A DNA stretch of 64,000 bases from Treponema pectinovorum (GCF_900497595.1 NZ_UFQO01000001.1:124001-188000), one strand, 5' to 3'; counted from the stretch's first letter, positions 17,717 to 26,094 are shown. Translations and numbers: made by a program. Notes: generated from the letters alone by a model not told the origin.

Positions 17717-17902
17717 GTTATAATAGTGCCAGCCATCGCTTGTCGAGTTGCTGCGTGCGACAATGAAGTTAAAATAAACACAAGTATTCGAAAACGCCAT
17801 TGCAAAGTTAACGCGAGTGTTATTTGCATATTTTTTCCTCCACTGTACAATTAAACCGTTCCTTAAAATCATGACCACATAAAATGATTATAGAGGTGCT
17901 AT

Positions 17903-18586
17903 ATGATTTATGGGTATATTCGCGTATCGACAAGTGGGCAAACGACAGAAAATCAAAAGCTTGCTATCAAGGGTTATTGCAAAAAAATGAAACTCACTCC
18001 TGTGCATTGGATCGAGGGAACGATAAGCGGACTGAAAAATCCTGAAAGAAGAAAATTGGGCGAATTATTAAAAAACGTACAACCGAATGATACAATCATC
18101 ATGACGGAACTGTCGAGACTCGGTAGATCATTGGTAATAATTCTTAATGTATTACAAAATTTGTAGGAAAGGAAGGTACGCGTCGTTACGATAAAAGAAG
18201 GATTTGAACTTGTCGATAATTTACAATCGAAAGTCCTTGCGTTCGCTTTCGGTTTATCAGCCGAAATTGAACGTTCATTATTGTCGGAACGCACAAAACA
18301 GGGATTAGCACGAGCTCGGAAGGCAGGAAAACAATTTTGTCGCAGAAAGTGGCAAAAACCGTAGTATTATAAGCTAACTCCTTATCGATATAAAATAAAG
18401 CGAGCTTTAAGAGCCGGCAGGAGCAAGTTATCTATTTCAAAAGAGTTTCGTGTTACGTGGGGAACACTCGACAGATTTATACACGAACATCTCGATGATA
18501 AATTACCACCAGCGCTAATAGAGCGTCCGCAAAAACACGGTCACCCGACAATAAGAGAAAAGGAATATTTTATGAGAAATTCATAA
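17903..18586 (+). pseudogene. Serine recombinase / DNA invertase (Hin/Gin type), frameshifted
   Basis: The first frame (17903-18166) is the resolvase N-terminus: MIYGYIRVSTSGQTTENQ with the catalytic Ser in RVSTSGQ, and IIMTELSRLGRSLV. It stops at 18166. In another phase the protein continues as GFELVDNLQSKVLAFAFGLS and AEIERSLLSERTKQGLARAR. A stop at 18362-18364 follows, then a C-terminal helix-turn-helix-like part (SKLSISKEFRVTWGTLDRFI) to 18586. AGAGGTG lies before the ATG. Its site next to the inverted tail-fibre tips identifies it as the cassette's own invertase. Two lesions disable it. Confidence 0.8.
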
Positions 18587-18698
18587 AGGTTTTAACGGCA
18601 AATTATCCGATTTTTTATAGCCATTGCTTATAAAAATTCAATGTTTCAACTGTCTGTAAAAATGTCATTATTTATTACAATTATGTACTCAAATATGG

Positions 18699-18980
18699 TT
18701 ATAAATAATAACAAAAAAGAAGGGCGGTTCTTATATCTTGAGTTACAGTGTCATGTAAATCTCGGCTGATTCTCTTTCGCTCATCTTCCTGAACTTGAAT
18801 TATTGCCTTTGCTTTCTGTCTTTCTTCCTTGTTCTTTTTTTCAAGCTGCCTGTTTTTTTCATTTTTTTTAATATAAAGCAAAAGTATGATTACAAAAGAA
18901 ACGCAGAGAATCGAAATTATCGCAAGAAGTTCTATAAAATGGAAAACCGCAATCTTTGCCTCTGCCGAATAAAAATCCAT
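18699..18980 (-). pseudogene. Truncated NarL-type sensor histidine kinase
   Basis: Ninety-three residues remain: one transmembrane segment (LLAIISILCVSFVIILLLYI), a Lys/Glu coiled coil, and the HisKA_3 phospho-acceptor box QEDERKRISRDLHDTVTQDI with its His. After RTALLF the sequence ends in CYYL and a stop. The HATPase domain that should follow is missing, so it cannot phosphorylate itself. AGGCGG precedes the ATG, 15 bp after the response-regulator stop codon. The break lies at the border of the invertase/prophage remnants, suggesting that their arrival deleted the 3' half. Confidence 0.75.
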
Positions 18981-18995
18981 CAGATAAAACCGCCT

Positions 18996-19724
18996 TTATG
19001 AAAGTTTTTTTAGCAGCATCTCTTTGTTTTTGCAGCCGATTTTGTCGTAAATGACGCTCAAGTAATTTTCAAGCGTGGAAACTTTTATTTCGAGGAACTG
19101 TGCAATCTCATAGTTTGAACGCCCGTCTTGAATTAACTTTACAATCTGCTTTTCTCGTTTCGTGAGTATGGAAAAAATACTCTGTGTATTCAAAAGGCTT
19201 GTAACCAAATCCGGCTGGATGAAAGTTTTTCCCTCAGCAACGGCATTCACCGCGTCCAGCAGAAGTTTTTCATCGCTGAGTTTTGAGACAAATCCTCTTG
19301 CGCCGACTTCATCGCTCATTGCGCGTTCAATGCAAGCTCCTGTGTCGTGGCTGGAAAAAATAACGCTTTGGATTCCGTAATGGCGAAGAAGGCGAACCGC
19401 TTCGAATCCATTTGAAAGCCTTTCGTCTTTGCCTTTTATCTGAATGTCAACAACTGCGAGCGTATAATTTTCTTCATCGTCAGAATCTGGATATTTTGTC
19501 GCAGATTGAAAAACTCGCTCAGAATTATCGGCAATATTTTGAACTCTGTCTCCATCAGTTTTGTTTAACATGTAAGGATTTTCTTTGATTTTTTTGATGA
19601 TGTTAGGAATCTCATCAAGACTTTCTGCTTCTGCAATCACATTCCACTTGGAATTTTCAGTAAAATATGCAGAAATTCCTTTTCTAAGCATTTTGTGGTC
19701 ATCAATAAGAATCAAGTTTTTCAT
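18996..19724 (-). CDS. LuxR/NarL-family response regulator
   Basis: The receiver domain begins MKNLILIDDHKMLRKGISAY with acidic pocket Asp residues. The phospho-Asp is in LAVVDIQIKG, followed by SVIFSSHD and the Lys in FVSKLSDEKL. A non-standard acidic insertion (residues ~55-90) separates strand two from the phospho-Asp strand. The C-terminus is a LuxR-type helix-turn-helix (LTKREKQIVKLIQDGRSNYE, then VSTLENYLSVIYDKIG). The ATG at 19724 lies seven bases after TGCTATAAT, implying a leaderless mRNA; an in-frame ATG at 19733 overlaps that -10 box. Its cognate kinase downstream is truncated, so the regulator is orphaned or served by another kinase. Confidence 0.85.
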   Translation of the reverse strand: MKNLILIDDHKMLRKGISAYFTENSKWNVIAEAESLDEIPNIIKKIKENPYMLNKTDGDRVQNIADNSERVFQSATKYPDSDDEENYTLAVVDIQIKGKDERLSNGFEAVRLLRHYGIQSVIFSSHDTGACIERAMSDEVGARGFVSKLSDEKLLLDAVNAVAEGKTFIQPDLVTSLLNTQSIFSILTKREKQIVKLIQDGRSNYEIAQFLEIKVSTLENYLSVIYDKIGCKNKEMLLKKLS

Positions 19725-19731
19725 GAATCCC

Positions 19732-19737
19732 ATTATA
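19732..19737 (-). promoter_or_regulatory. Extended -10 promoter of the response regulator
   Basis: On the minus strand TGCTATAAT has its TATAAT at 19737-19732, and the ATG follows seven bases later. There is no Shine-Dalgarno between them. A TTGGAC 15 bp upstream may serve as a weak -35 box. Confidence 0.6.
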
Positions 19738-19801
19738 GCACAAAAAAATCAGGTCCAAATAGTGCATAATATACGAAAGTCGTCTACCAGACCAATTCTA
19801 A

Positions 19802-19850
19802 TAAAAAAAGCCCATACTTTCTGTTTTTGCAAAAGAATGGGCTTTCTTTT
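19802..19850 (-). terminator. Rho-independent terminator after leuD (bidirectional)
   Basis: The stem AAAGCCCAT (19807-19815) with ATGGGCTTT (19837-19845) is flanked by A and T tracts on both sides, so it can stop transcription from either strand. It lies 35 bp after the leuD stop. Confidence 0.85.
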
Positions 19851-19879
19851 AATTTTTTTTGATTTGATTTTTAACTTAA

Positions 19880-20413
19880 TCAATATTTTGATTCTGCGTA
19901 TCCAATCCAGCCTTCGTTTTCTACAAGTGCTTTTTCAAATCCTTCCAGTTTAAATGGATAACTTTTTGAAAGAGAACCTGCAATCAATTTTACCTTCCAG
20001 GTTCCGTCTTCTTTTTGTTCAATTTTGCATTCAGTTTCTTTGTTTGCAAAGGTTCGGAACATATCGTCGATGTCTTTTTTTGACATATCCAAGGCCAAAA
20101 GTCCACAGTTGTACATATTCTGCCTAAAAATTCTTGCAAAGTTTTGAGCGATTACAACATAAATATCGTTAACTTCCAACGCCCAAGGAGCGTGTTCACG
20201 GCTTGATCCACAACCAAAATTTTCTCGTGTGATGATGACCTTTTTTCCTGGTAAATCCCTTTTTGCATCGAATCCTTCCAATTTAAGATCTTCAAGGCAA
20301 TAAGGTTTTAGTGCCTGCTTTGAAATTTCTGTAAGATATTTCGCAGGAATAATTTCGTCAGTGTTTATATCTGAGCGATCCAAAAAAAGTACTGGTCCAC
20401 CGAATGCTTTCAT
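19880..20413 (-). CDS. leuD: 3-isopropylmalate dehydratase small subunit (aconitase family)
   Basis: This ~177-residue swivel-domain subunit of the LeuCD hydro-lyase interconverts 2- and 3-isopropylmalate in leucine synthesis. FLDRSDINTDEIIPAKYL at the N-terminus and ENFGCGSSREHAPWAL are family signatures. I start it at the ATG at 20413, which has AAGGGGA about 6 bp upstream; an in-frame TTG at 20434 is less likely. It lies 52 bp after leuC in the same operon and ends at a strong terminator. The short archaeal-type LeuD/HacB group also includes homoaconitase-like enzymes, so the exact substrate is an inference. Confidence 0.88.
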   Translation of the reverse strand: MKAFGGPVLFLDRSDINTDEIIPAKYLTEISKQALKPYCLEDLKLEGFDAKRDLPGKKVIITRENFGCGSSREHAPWALEVNDIYVVIAQNFARIFRQNMYNCGLLALDMSKKDIDDMFRTFANKETECKIEQKEDGTWKVKLIAGSLSKSYPFKLEGFEKALVENEGWIGYAESKY

Positions 20414-20465
20414 ATATTTTCCCCTTTTCGCCAATCAAGAAATTTCAATTCCTCTGATTGTTATT

Positions 20466-21752
20466 TTATCCTTTGTAAAGCTCAGAATTTGTTATAGTTC
20501 CTGCGATTGCAGTTGCAGCCGCAGAAGCAGGGCTCATAAGATGAACCATTCCGCCTTTTCCCATGCGTCCGTTAAAATTACGATTTGTCGTTGAAGCACA
20601 AACTTCTCCTTCTGCAAGAACTCCGTTTGACATTCCAAGGCACGCACCGCAAGTAGGATTTGTAACGCAAAAACCTGCCTGCATAAAAATGTCTATAATT
20701 CCTTCTTCAAGAGCCATCTTATAGATTTTTGGAGTTGCCGGAGAAACTATACCTCTTACTCCGTCTGCAAGTTTATGGCCTTTTAAAACTTTTGCTGCAA
20801 TTCTTAAATCTGAGATTCGTCCGTTTGTACAAGAACCGATGTAAATCTGGTCTACTTTTGTACCTTTCATTTCAGAGATGGTTCTTATTTCGTCCGGTTT
20901 ATAATTTATAGTGCATACAGGCTCAAGATTTGAGAGGTCTTCTGTTATCACTTTTTCGTATTCACAATCGTCGTCATCTCGCCATTTTTTATATGCTTCT
21001 ACTGCTGCATCTTTCGTCTCGTACTCGTCTTTTATAAAGTTCCAGAGGTAGTCAACGGTTTTTTCATCTGGAAAACAGATTCCGCTTGTTCCTCCAGCTT
21101 CTACAGCCATGTTGCAAAGGGTCATTCTTTCTTCCATATCCATCCTATCTACGATAGGTCCTGTAAATTCTACAACGCAGTTTGTCGCTCCGTTTACACC
21201 GATTTTTCCTATAAGGTGAAGAATTACATCTTTTGCGTAAACACCATCTTTTAACTTTCCATTCAGGACAAATTTTATAGTTCTAGGCTCTCTAAATGAA
21301 CAAACACCCTTTAATATTCCAACTTCCAAATCTGTTGTTCCAACGCCTGCCGCAAAAGCTCCAAATGCTCCGTGAGTGCAGGTGTGGCTGTCGCCCATTA
21401 TTACAGTAAAACCTGGACGAACAAAGCCTTTTTCTGGAAAAATTGCGTGGCAAACTCCATTTGAGCCTATGTCAAAAAAATCTTTTACGTTATTGCGTCT
21501 TGCCCAATCACGCAGGATTTTTCCTTGTGCTGCTGTTTTGCTGTCTTTTGCTGGAGTTACATGGTCTATAACCGCTTTTATTTTTGTTGAATCAAAAACC
21601 TTGTCTGTTCCTCGCGCTACTAAATCATTTATAGCGACTGGTGTTGTTATTTCGTGACAGAATACTCTATCGAGTTTTAAGACATAAGTTCCTTCAAACG
21701 GACTTTCAACTAAGTGCGAATCAAAAATTTTCTGGGCGATTGTTTTTCCCAT
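20466..21752 (-). CDS. leuC: 3-isopropylmalate dehydratase large subunit (aconitase family)
   Basis: This 428-residue catalytic subunit has the length of the short LeuC type. The 4Fe-4S ligands appear as one Cys in YIGSCTNGR and two in NPTCGACLG. Other signatures are IMGDSHTCTHGAFGAFAAGV and STTNRNFNGRMGK. AGAGG precedes the ATG. No other leu genes are present in the window, so a role in leucine synthesis, homocitrate-type chemistry or another 2-hydroxyacid pathway cannot be separated by context. The neighbouring 2-hydroxyacid dehydrogenase is on the same strand but separated by about 90 bp. Confidence 0.9.
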   Translation of the reverse strand: MGKTIAQKIFDSHLVESPFEGTYVLKLDRVFCHEITTPVAINDLVARGTDKVFDSTKIKAVIDHVTPAKDSKTAAQGKILRDWARRNNVKDFFDIGSNGVCHAIFPEKGFVRPGFTVIMGDSHTCTHGAFGAFAAGVGTTDLEVGILKGVCSFREPRTIKFVLNGKLKDGVYAKDVILHLIGKIGVNGATNCVVEFTGPIVDRMDMEERMTLCNMAVEAGGTSGICFPDEKTVDYLWNFIKDEYETKDAAVEAYKKWRDDDDCEYEKVITEDLSNLEPVCTINYKPDEIRTISEMKGTKVDQIYIGSCTNGRISDLRIAAKVLKGHKLADGVRGIVSPATPKIYKMALEEGIIDIFMQAGFCVTNPTCGACLGMSNGVLAEGEVCASTTNRNFNGRMGKGGMVHLMSPASAAATAIAGTITNSELYKG

Positions 21753-21842
21753 TTTTAATACCTCTTAAGAAATTTAGTATTTTTAAATATCTTAGCACCT
21801 TAGTTTTTTTAAGACAAGGTAAGACGATGAGAAAACAAAAGT

Positions 21843-22796
21843 TTAATTGACAACATTTATCGGCTTTCCAGATATGAACGCTTCTAAATTTTCAAGAGCG
21901 ATATTAAAAAGACGCTGTCGTGCTTCTCTCGGTGCCCAAGCGATATGTGGAGTTAAAACACAGTTTTTTGCCTTAAAAAGAGGACAGTCCTTTGTCATAG
22001 GCTCTTTTAGAAGAACATCGGAAGCGTAACCTGCAATTTTTTGTTCATCGAGTGCTTTTTTTATGTCGCTTTCGTTTACAAGTCCGCCACGAGCGGTGTT
22101 TATGATGAATGCAGTTTTTTTCATAAGCGAAAGCGTTTTTTCGTTTACAATTTCTTTTGTCTCAGCTGTCATTGGAGCATGCAAAGTTAAAAAATCGCTC
22201 TGAGCAAAGAGTTCGTCTACACTAACGGATTTTTCGTTGCCTGTAAAAGATTTTTTTGAATGTACGTTTATTAAAACATTCATATCAAAGGCGTGGGCTA
22301 TCTTTGCAACTTTTTGTCCTATTGAACCAAAACCGAAAATTCCCAAAGTCTTGCCTTTAAGTTCTGTAAGCGGAGAAAGCCAGTAGCAAAAATCCTTGCT
22401 GTTTATCCAATCACCGTTTTGTACTGAAATTGAATGTTGCTCTACTTGATTTGTAAAATTCAGGATAAGTGAAAATACGTGTTGAGCTACGCTGTCAGTT
22501 GAATATGAAGGAATATTTGTAACGATTATTCCTCGTTTTTTTGCAGCTTCAAGGTCAACAACATTATAACCTGTTGCAAGAACACCGATATATTTTAATT
22601 TAGGACAATCTTTTAGGATTTCTTCTGTGATTGCAACTTTGTTCAAAAAAATCGCATCTGAATCTGCAATGCGCTCTACTGTAAGTTCTGGCGGGGTTCT
22701 GTCGTAAATGGTCAATTCTGCAAATTTTTTAAACGGTTCCCAGCTTAAATCGCCTGGATTTGCAGCAAAACCGTCAAGTATAGTCAGTTTTATCAT
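21843..22796 (-). CDS. D-isomer-specific 2-hydroxyacid dehydrogenase (glycerate dehydrogenase-like)
   Basis: This 317-residue NAD(P)-dependent oxidoreductase of the D-2-hydroxyacid family carries the Rossmann motif GIFGFGSIGQKVA around residue 150. The catalytic triad is Arg in INTARGGLVN, Glu in LLKEPM and His in LTPHIAWAP. VLATGYNVVDLEAAKKRGI is the substrate-domain signature. The overall pattern is closest to glycerate/hydroxypyruvate reductases, but D-lactate or other 2-ketoacids are possible. AAGG precedes the ATG. It follows a 66-residue HMA protein by 4 bp, so the two are co-transcribed. Confidence 0.88.
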   Translation of the reverse strand: MIKLTILDGFAANPGDLSWEPFKKFAELTIYDRTPPELTVERIADSDAIFLNKVAITEEILKDCPKLKYIGVLATGYNVVDLEAAKKRGIIVTNIPSYSTDSVAQHVFSLILNFTNQVEQHSISVQNGDWINSKDFCYWLSPLTELKGKTLGIFGFGSIGQKVAKIAHAFDMNVLINVHSKKSFTGNEKSVSVDELFAQSDFLTLHAPMTAETKEIVNEKTLSLMKKTAFIINTARGGLVNESDIKKALDEQKIAGYASDVLLKEPMTKDCPLFKAKNCVLTPHIAWAPREARQRLFNIALENLEAFISGKPINVVN

Positions 22797-22800
22797 AGCC

Positions 22801-23001
22801 TTAATTTAATACTTCTATGCCTAGAGAAGAAATTGCGGAATTGATAGCAGCTTCATCTGCTCCTTCAAAATCAACGAGAACCTGTGCTTTATCGAAATTT
22901 GCGACACAGTTGTTTACTCCTGCAACCGCTTTTACGGCATTTTCAACCTTTGCGCAAGTTTCGGCATCCAGCATTCCAACAACGTATATTTTTTTTTGCA
23001 T
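22801..23001 (-). CDS. Heavy-metal-associated (HMA) domain protein, atypical metal site
   Basis: These 66 residues form a complete ferredoxin-like HMA fold (KKIYVVGMLDAETCAKVENA, then VNNCVANFDKAQVLVDFEGA). Classical copper chaperones have GMTCxxC; here GMLDAETC keeps only the second Cys. Another Cys (NNC, ~residue 32) is elsewhere. A strong AGGAGA lies before the ATG. It may bind metal weakly, use a different ligand set, or act as a protein-interaction domain. It is translationally close to the downstream dehydrogenase. Confidence 0.8.
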   Translation of the reverse strand: MQKKIYVVGMLDAETCAKVENAVKAVAGVNNCVANFDKAQVLVDFEGADEAAINSAISSLGIEVLN

Positions 23002-23125
23002 AGGGAAATATCTCCTGCAATTTTTTAAAATTGCGAAAGTTTTATTTGTAAAATCTAGGCAAATTATAGCAGTTATTGGCGTTTATTGAAATAACTTTTT
23101 GCTAAGGTTTTCAATTTTCAGACAT

Positions 23126-24175
23126 TTATGACAATTTTTTACTGTCTGAATTTTTTTTGTATAGAGTTTTGCCAAGTTGTCCACACGCTCCGCCGATTTC
23201 TCTTCCTCGTCGTGTTCTTAGGGTCACGTTTAATCCTGCTTTTTCAAGCCATTCTACAAAGCGTCGGCATTCGTTATTGGAAGGTTCTTTGAATGGCAAT
23301 CCTTCTACAGGATTCCACGGAATTAGATTTACGTTTACATCGATTCCTCTTGCAAAATTTATCATATTTTTTGCAGACTGCTCGCTTGTATTTGTGTTTC
23401 CCAGCAAGGCTGCTTCGAGAGTTACTCTCCTTCCTGTTTTTTTTGCGTAATAATCAATCGCATTTCTTAATTCTGCAAGCGGATTCGTCTTTGCTATTGG
23501 CATGAGATTTTCTCTCAATTTTTCATCTGCTGTTGTTAAGGAAACTGCGAGCCTGATAAGAGGCCCATTGTCTGCCAAATCGTATATTCCTTTTATAACA
23601 CCAGAGGTTGAAAGCGTTATGCGTCTTTCTGAAAGATTTCTTCCACGCTTTTCTGTTAAAATCGCAATCGCTTTTCTAACGTTTTCTAGGTTCATCATGG
23701 GTTCTCCCATCCCCATAAAAACAATGTTGTCTAAAGGACCTGAATGTTTTTCCAACAAAAAAAACTGCTCGACAATTTCTTCTGGTCTTAAGCTTCTTGC
23801 AATTCCCAATTTTCCAGTTTGACAAAAGGCGCAGTTCATTGCGCACCCCACTTGGCAGCTTACGCAGGCGGTTTTTCGGTTTTCTCTATCTTTTAAAAGA
23901 ACTGTTTCAACCGCAAGCGAGTCATCAAGCGTTATCTGAAGTTTTACAGTTCCATCAGAATCCTCTAATATCTTTGAAACTTTGCAGCATCGAAGCTGTG
24001 CTTTTTCAGAAAGTTGCTGTCGCAGTGCCTGGCCCAGATTTGTCATTTCATCAAACGAATCTATTCCCTTTGAAAGCCATTCAAAAATTTGTACGCCGCG
24101 GAACGAAGGTTTTATATCTAATTGAGAGGAAATTTCTTCTGGAAGAAGACCTGTTATCGAAATCTTTTTACACAT
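23126..24175 (-). CDS. rlmN: Dual-specificity RNA methyltransferase RlmN
   Basis: This radical-SAM enzyme methylates C2 of A2503 in 23S rRNA and of A37 in some tRNAs. The 4Fe-4S site is CQVGCAMNCAFC (CxxxCxxC, from CAMNCAFC), and FMGMGEPMMNLENV is the SAM-binding motif. NLIPWNPVEG and GGACGQL near the C-terminus contain the expected structural motif and the catalytic Cys. The 349-residue length is typical. Initiation is not marked by a clear Shine-Dalgarno; a TATAAG lies very close to the ATG. Confidence 0.95.
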   Translation of the reverse strand: MCKKISITGLLPEEISSQLDIKPSFRGVQIFEWLSKGIDSFDEMTNLGQALRQQLSEKAQLRCCKVSKILEDSDGTVKLQITLDDSLAVETVLLKDRENRKTACVSCQVGCAMNCAFCQTGKLGIARSLRPEEIVEQFFLLEKHSGPLDNIVFMGMGEPMMNLENVRKAIAILTEKRGRNLSERRITLSTSGVIKGIYDLADNGPLIRLAVSLTTADEKLRENLMPIAKTNPLAELRNAIDYYAKKTGRRVTLEAALLGNTNTSEQSAKNMINFARGIDVNVNLIPWNPVEGLPFKEPSNNECRRFVEWLEKAGLNVTLRTRRGREIGGACGQLGKTLYKKNSDSKKLS

Positions 24176-24276
24176 AACGCTTATAAACTAATATTTTTTT
24201 TTAGCAATTTAAAGCAGCACTTGTAAATTTCTACTGATTAGAGCAATTTTTTGTTTATGATGGAAACGAAATATTT

Positions 24277-25431
24277 TTAATTTATAGGTTTTTCCGTCAG
24301 TATTTTATCTAGCATTTCATTTATTGCAGAGCTTTTAATTCCTTGTTTTTGAAATGATTTTAAGCTTTCGATTGCTTTATCTTTTTTGTTTATTTTTAGA
24401 TAACAGTCTGCAAGATCTATATATAACCTGTAATTTTTTTGATCGCCTTTTATAAGATTTTCTAAACGTTCGATTGCAAGTTCGTACTTTCCTTCGCCTT
24501 TGCAGATTAAAGCAAGCCCCAACGCAGCATAAACGTCAAATTCTATATCCATCGCTTTTGTATAATATTCTGTAGCGGTTTTGTAGTCGCCTGTGTTTCT
24601 GTAAGCATCGCCTGTTCTCGTTAATATGACTTTATTTTTTGGATCATTTTTTAGAATTCTGTTCCAATAGTCAATCGAGCGGAATTGCTGGTTCATTCCG
24701 CGATAGCAGTCTGCAAGGCCAAACAAGACATAAAAATTTTCAGGATCCATTTCCAGTGCACGTTCAAAATATTTTACGCCTAAGTCAAAAGTCTTTAATT
24801 TTCTGTGGCAATTTCCAATCGAAGTTAAAACCCTTATATCTACAGCTTTATCATTTACTTCTAGCATTTTTGTCCAATAGTGCAGGGCGTCACGATATTC
24901 TTTAAAATCATAATAAAGATGGCCTATGCCGATTAGGGCGTAGGCATTTTCTGTTTCCATATCGAGCACTTTTAAGTAAAGCTCTTTTGACTTTTTAAAA
25001 TCTCTAATTTTTCTGTAAGCATCTGCAACTCTCGTTAAAACTGTTATGTTTCTGTCATCGTGAATAAGATATTGCTCCCAAATTTCAATCGCTTTGTGAT
25101 ATTTGTTTAAAGCTTTGTAGCAATCTGCAAGTCCAAAGAGAGCATAATTGTTGCTAGGATGAAAAGACAAGCATTTCGAATAGAAATCTATTGCGTCTTT
25201 AAAATGCTTTCTTTTTCTTTCGCAGTCGCCAAGTCCGACCAAGGCATAATTGTTGTTGTCATCGATTGAGAGTATTTTTGTAAAAGAATCTATCGCCTCG
25301 GTAATTTTTTTTTCTTTTAGAAAAACATAACCCTGTTTTGAAAGCTCTGCGATTTCGTCAATTTTCCCGACATTCGCAATATCTTCTTCCTGAGCTCCAA
25401 AGCTATCTACAATTTTAAAATCATCAAACAT
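24277..25431 (-). CDS. Tetratricopeptide-repeat protein, 384 aa
   Basis: About ten TPR units of 34-36 residues fill the protein from residue ~30 onward, for example NYALVGLGDCERKRKHFKDA and NYALFGLADCYKALNKYHKA. They alternate with ILTRTGDAYRNTGDYKTATE-type units. There is no signal peptide or transmembrane segment, so it is probably a cytoplasmic scaffold. Repeats come in pairs, suggesting growth by duplication. AGGAG precedes the ATG at 25431. The upstream region is a duplicated hairpin element. The partner is unknown. Confidence 0.9.
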   Translation of the reverse strand: MFDDFKIVDSFGAQEEDIANVGKIDEIAELSKQGYVFLKEKKITEAIDSFTKILSIDDNNNYALVGLGDCERKRKHFKDAIDFYSKCLSFHPSNNYALFGLADCYKALNKYHKAIEIWEQYLIHDDRNITVLTRVADAYRKIRDFKKSKELYLKVLDMETENAYALIGIGHLYYDFKEYRDALHYWTKMLEVNDKAVDIRVLTSIGNCHRKLKTFDLGVKYFERALEMDPENFYVLFGLADCYRGMNQQFRSIDYWNRILKNDPKNKVILTRTGDAYRNTGDYKTATEYYTKAMDIEFDVYAALGLALICKGEGKYELAIERLENLIKGDQKNYRLYIDLADCYLKINKKDKAIESLKSFQKQGIKSSAINEMLDKILTEKPIN

Positions 25432-25435
25432 TTTT

Positions 25436-25698
25436 AACTCCTATAAAAAGTCATTGAGGAAGTGTCAACTTCCGAAAGGGCTTTTTACCAGCCGAACGCA
25501 GCAAAGCGAGTTCGGCAAAAGATAAGAAAGTTTGCAGAGCAAACTTTAAAGGTAAAAAAAAGGGCAAGATATAGACATTTTTTTTACCGAAACTCCTATA
25601 AAAAGTCATTGAGGAAGTGTCAACTTCCGAAAGGGCTTTTTACCAGCCGAACGCAGCAAAGCGAGTTCGGCAAAAGATAAGAAAGTTTGCAGAGCAAA
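25436..25698. repeat. Tandem duplication of a hairpin-rich element (108 bp identical, 155-bp period)
   Basis: Bases 25436-25543 recur without change at 25591-25698. Each copy holds hairpins GGAAGT/ACTTCC (25458-25473) and GCCGAAC/GTTCGGC (25491-25516). The first copy adds AAAGTTTGC/GCAAACTTT (25527-25547) and GGTAAAAAAAA/TTTTTTTTACC (25551-25588). The element starts 5 bp upstream of the TPR gene and includes its Shine-Dalgarno (AACTCCTAT complement), so its transcript would form the gene's 5' leader. No coding content is credible. Confidence 0.85.
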
Positions 25699-25728
25699 GC
25701 TTCGATGCAAACTCCAAAAAGCTTAGAA

Positions 25729-26094
25729 TTATCCAGTAGATTCTAAAGTTTCTTTTAGAGAAAAGCTTACGACTTTTGCAAGTTTTTCGTAAATCGCTTC
25801 GCAACGGCGTTTATTTTTTGCAAGAGTGTAAAATTTGAGTGCTTTTAGATATTCATTTTTTTTCATCATAAAGTCGCCAATCCTCGTAAGTCCATCTGAA
25901 TATCCTGTTGCGATAAAAATCCTTGTAGCTTCGTTGATTTTTCCATCGTTAAAAAATTCGTTTCCTTTGCGGTTAAGTGCAACTTTTTGTGCTGAATTTA
26001 ACGATGAAATAGGTGAGTCTGTTGTTTTTATAAATCCGTTTGCAGTTGCTTTTGATTCAACTGCTGAAATAAAATTATTTTCAAGAGGATTCAT
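25729..26094 (-). CDS. Hypothetical protein, 121 aa
   Basis: A small helical cytoplasmic protein whose C-terminal half (NEATRIFIATGYSDGLTRIG, MMKKNEYLKALKFYTLAKNK) resembles one or two degenerate TPR-like helical hairpins. AAGG lies before the ATG. It has no signal peptide. It sits between the TPR gene and rsmD on the same strand, which hints at a shared role with the TPR protein, but nothing firm can be said. The amino-terminal 35 residues are polar and probably flexible. Confidence 0.65.
   Translation of the reverse strand: MNPLENNFISAVESKATANGFIKTTDSPISSLNSAQKVALNRKGNEFFNDGKINEATRIFIATGYSDGLTRIGDFMMKKNEYLKALKFYTLAKNKRRCEAIYEKLAKVVSFSLKETLESTG

Larger units (their letters stand above)
16445..17862. 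other. Decayed invertible segment bounded by 23-bp inverted repeats
   Basis: A 23-bp sequence (GGAACGGTTTAATTG...) at 16445-16467 recurs exactly, in inverted orientation, at 17840-17862. It encodes NGLIVQW in both alternative tail-fibre tips and has an imperfect internal dyad centred on AATT, as expected for Hin/Gin-type crossover sites. The two tips between the repeats face each other, with stop codons only a few bases apart (16645 and 16652). A serine-invertase pseudogene starts 41 bp beyond the right repeat. The order matches the Mu G-segment: constant fibre, site, tip, inverted tip, site, invertase. An IS element lies inside. Confidence 0.75.
16652..17862 (-). pseudogene. Alternative tail-fibre tip 2 (silent), interrupted by an IS element
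   Basis: On the minus strand, 17862 down to 17717 reads NGLIVQWRKKYANNT, NFAMAFSNTCVYFN, then DGWHYYN. Removing the IS (16727-17716 plus one copy of a 3-bp duplication) continues the same frame as SLSNSGCNVISRDEEG, then MWVATGF and a stop at 16652-16654. The ending parallels tip 1's WVAIGF. There is no separate start: the tip would be expressed only after inversion places it behind the constant region, where NGLIVQW supplies the in-frame join. Apart from the insertion it appears undamaged, unlike tip 1. Confidence 0.7.

Noticed and set aside
14017-18700. An intact prophage
   Set aside because: Only tail-fibre, invertase and one structural-gene fragment are seen; no integrase, terminase, capsid or attachment sites.
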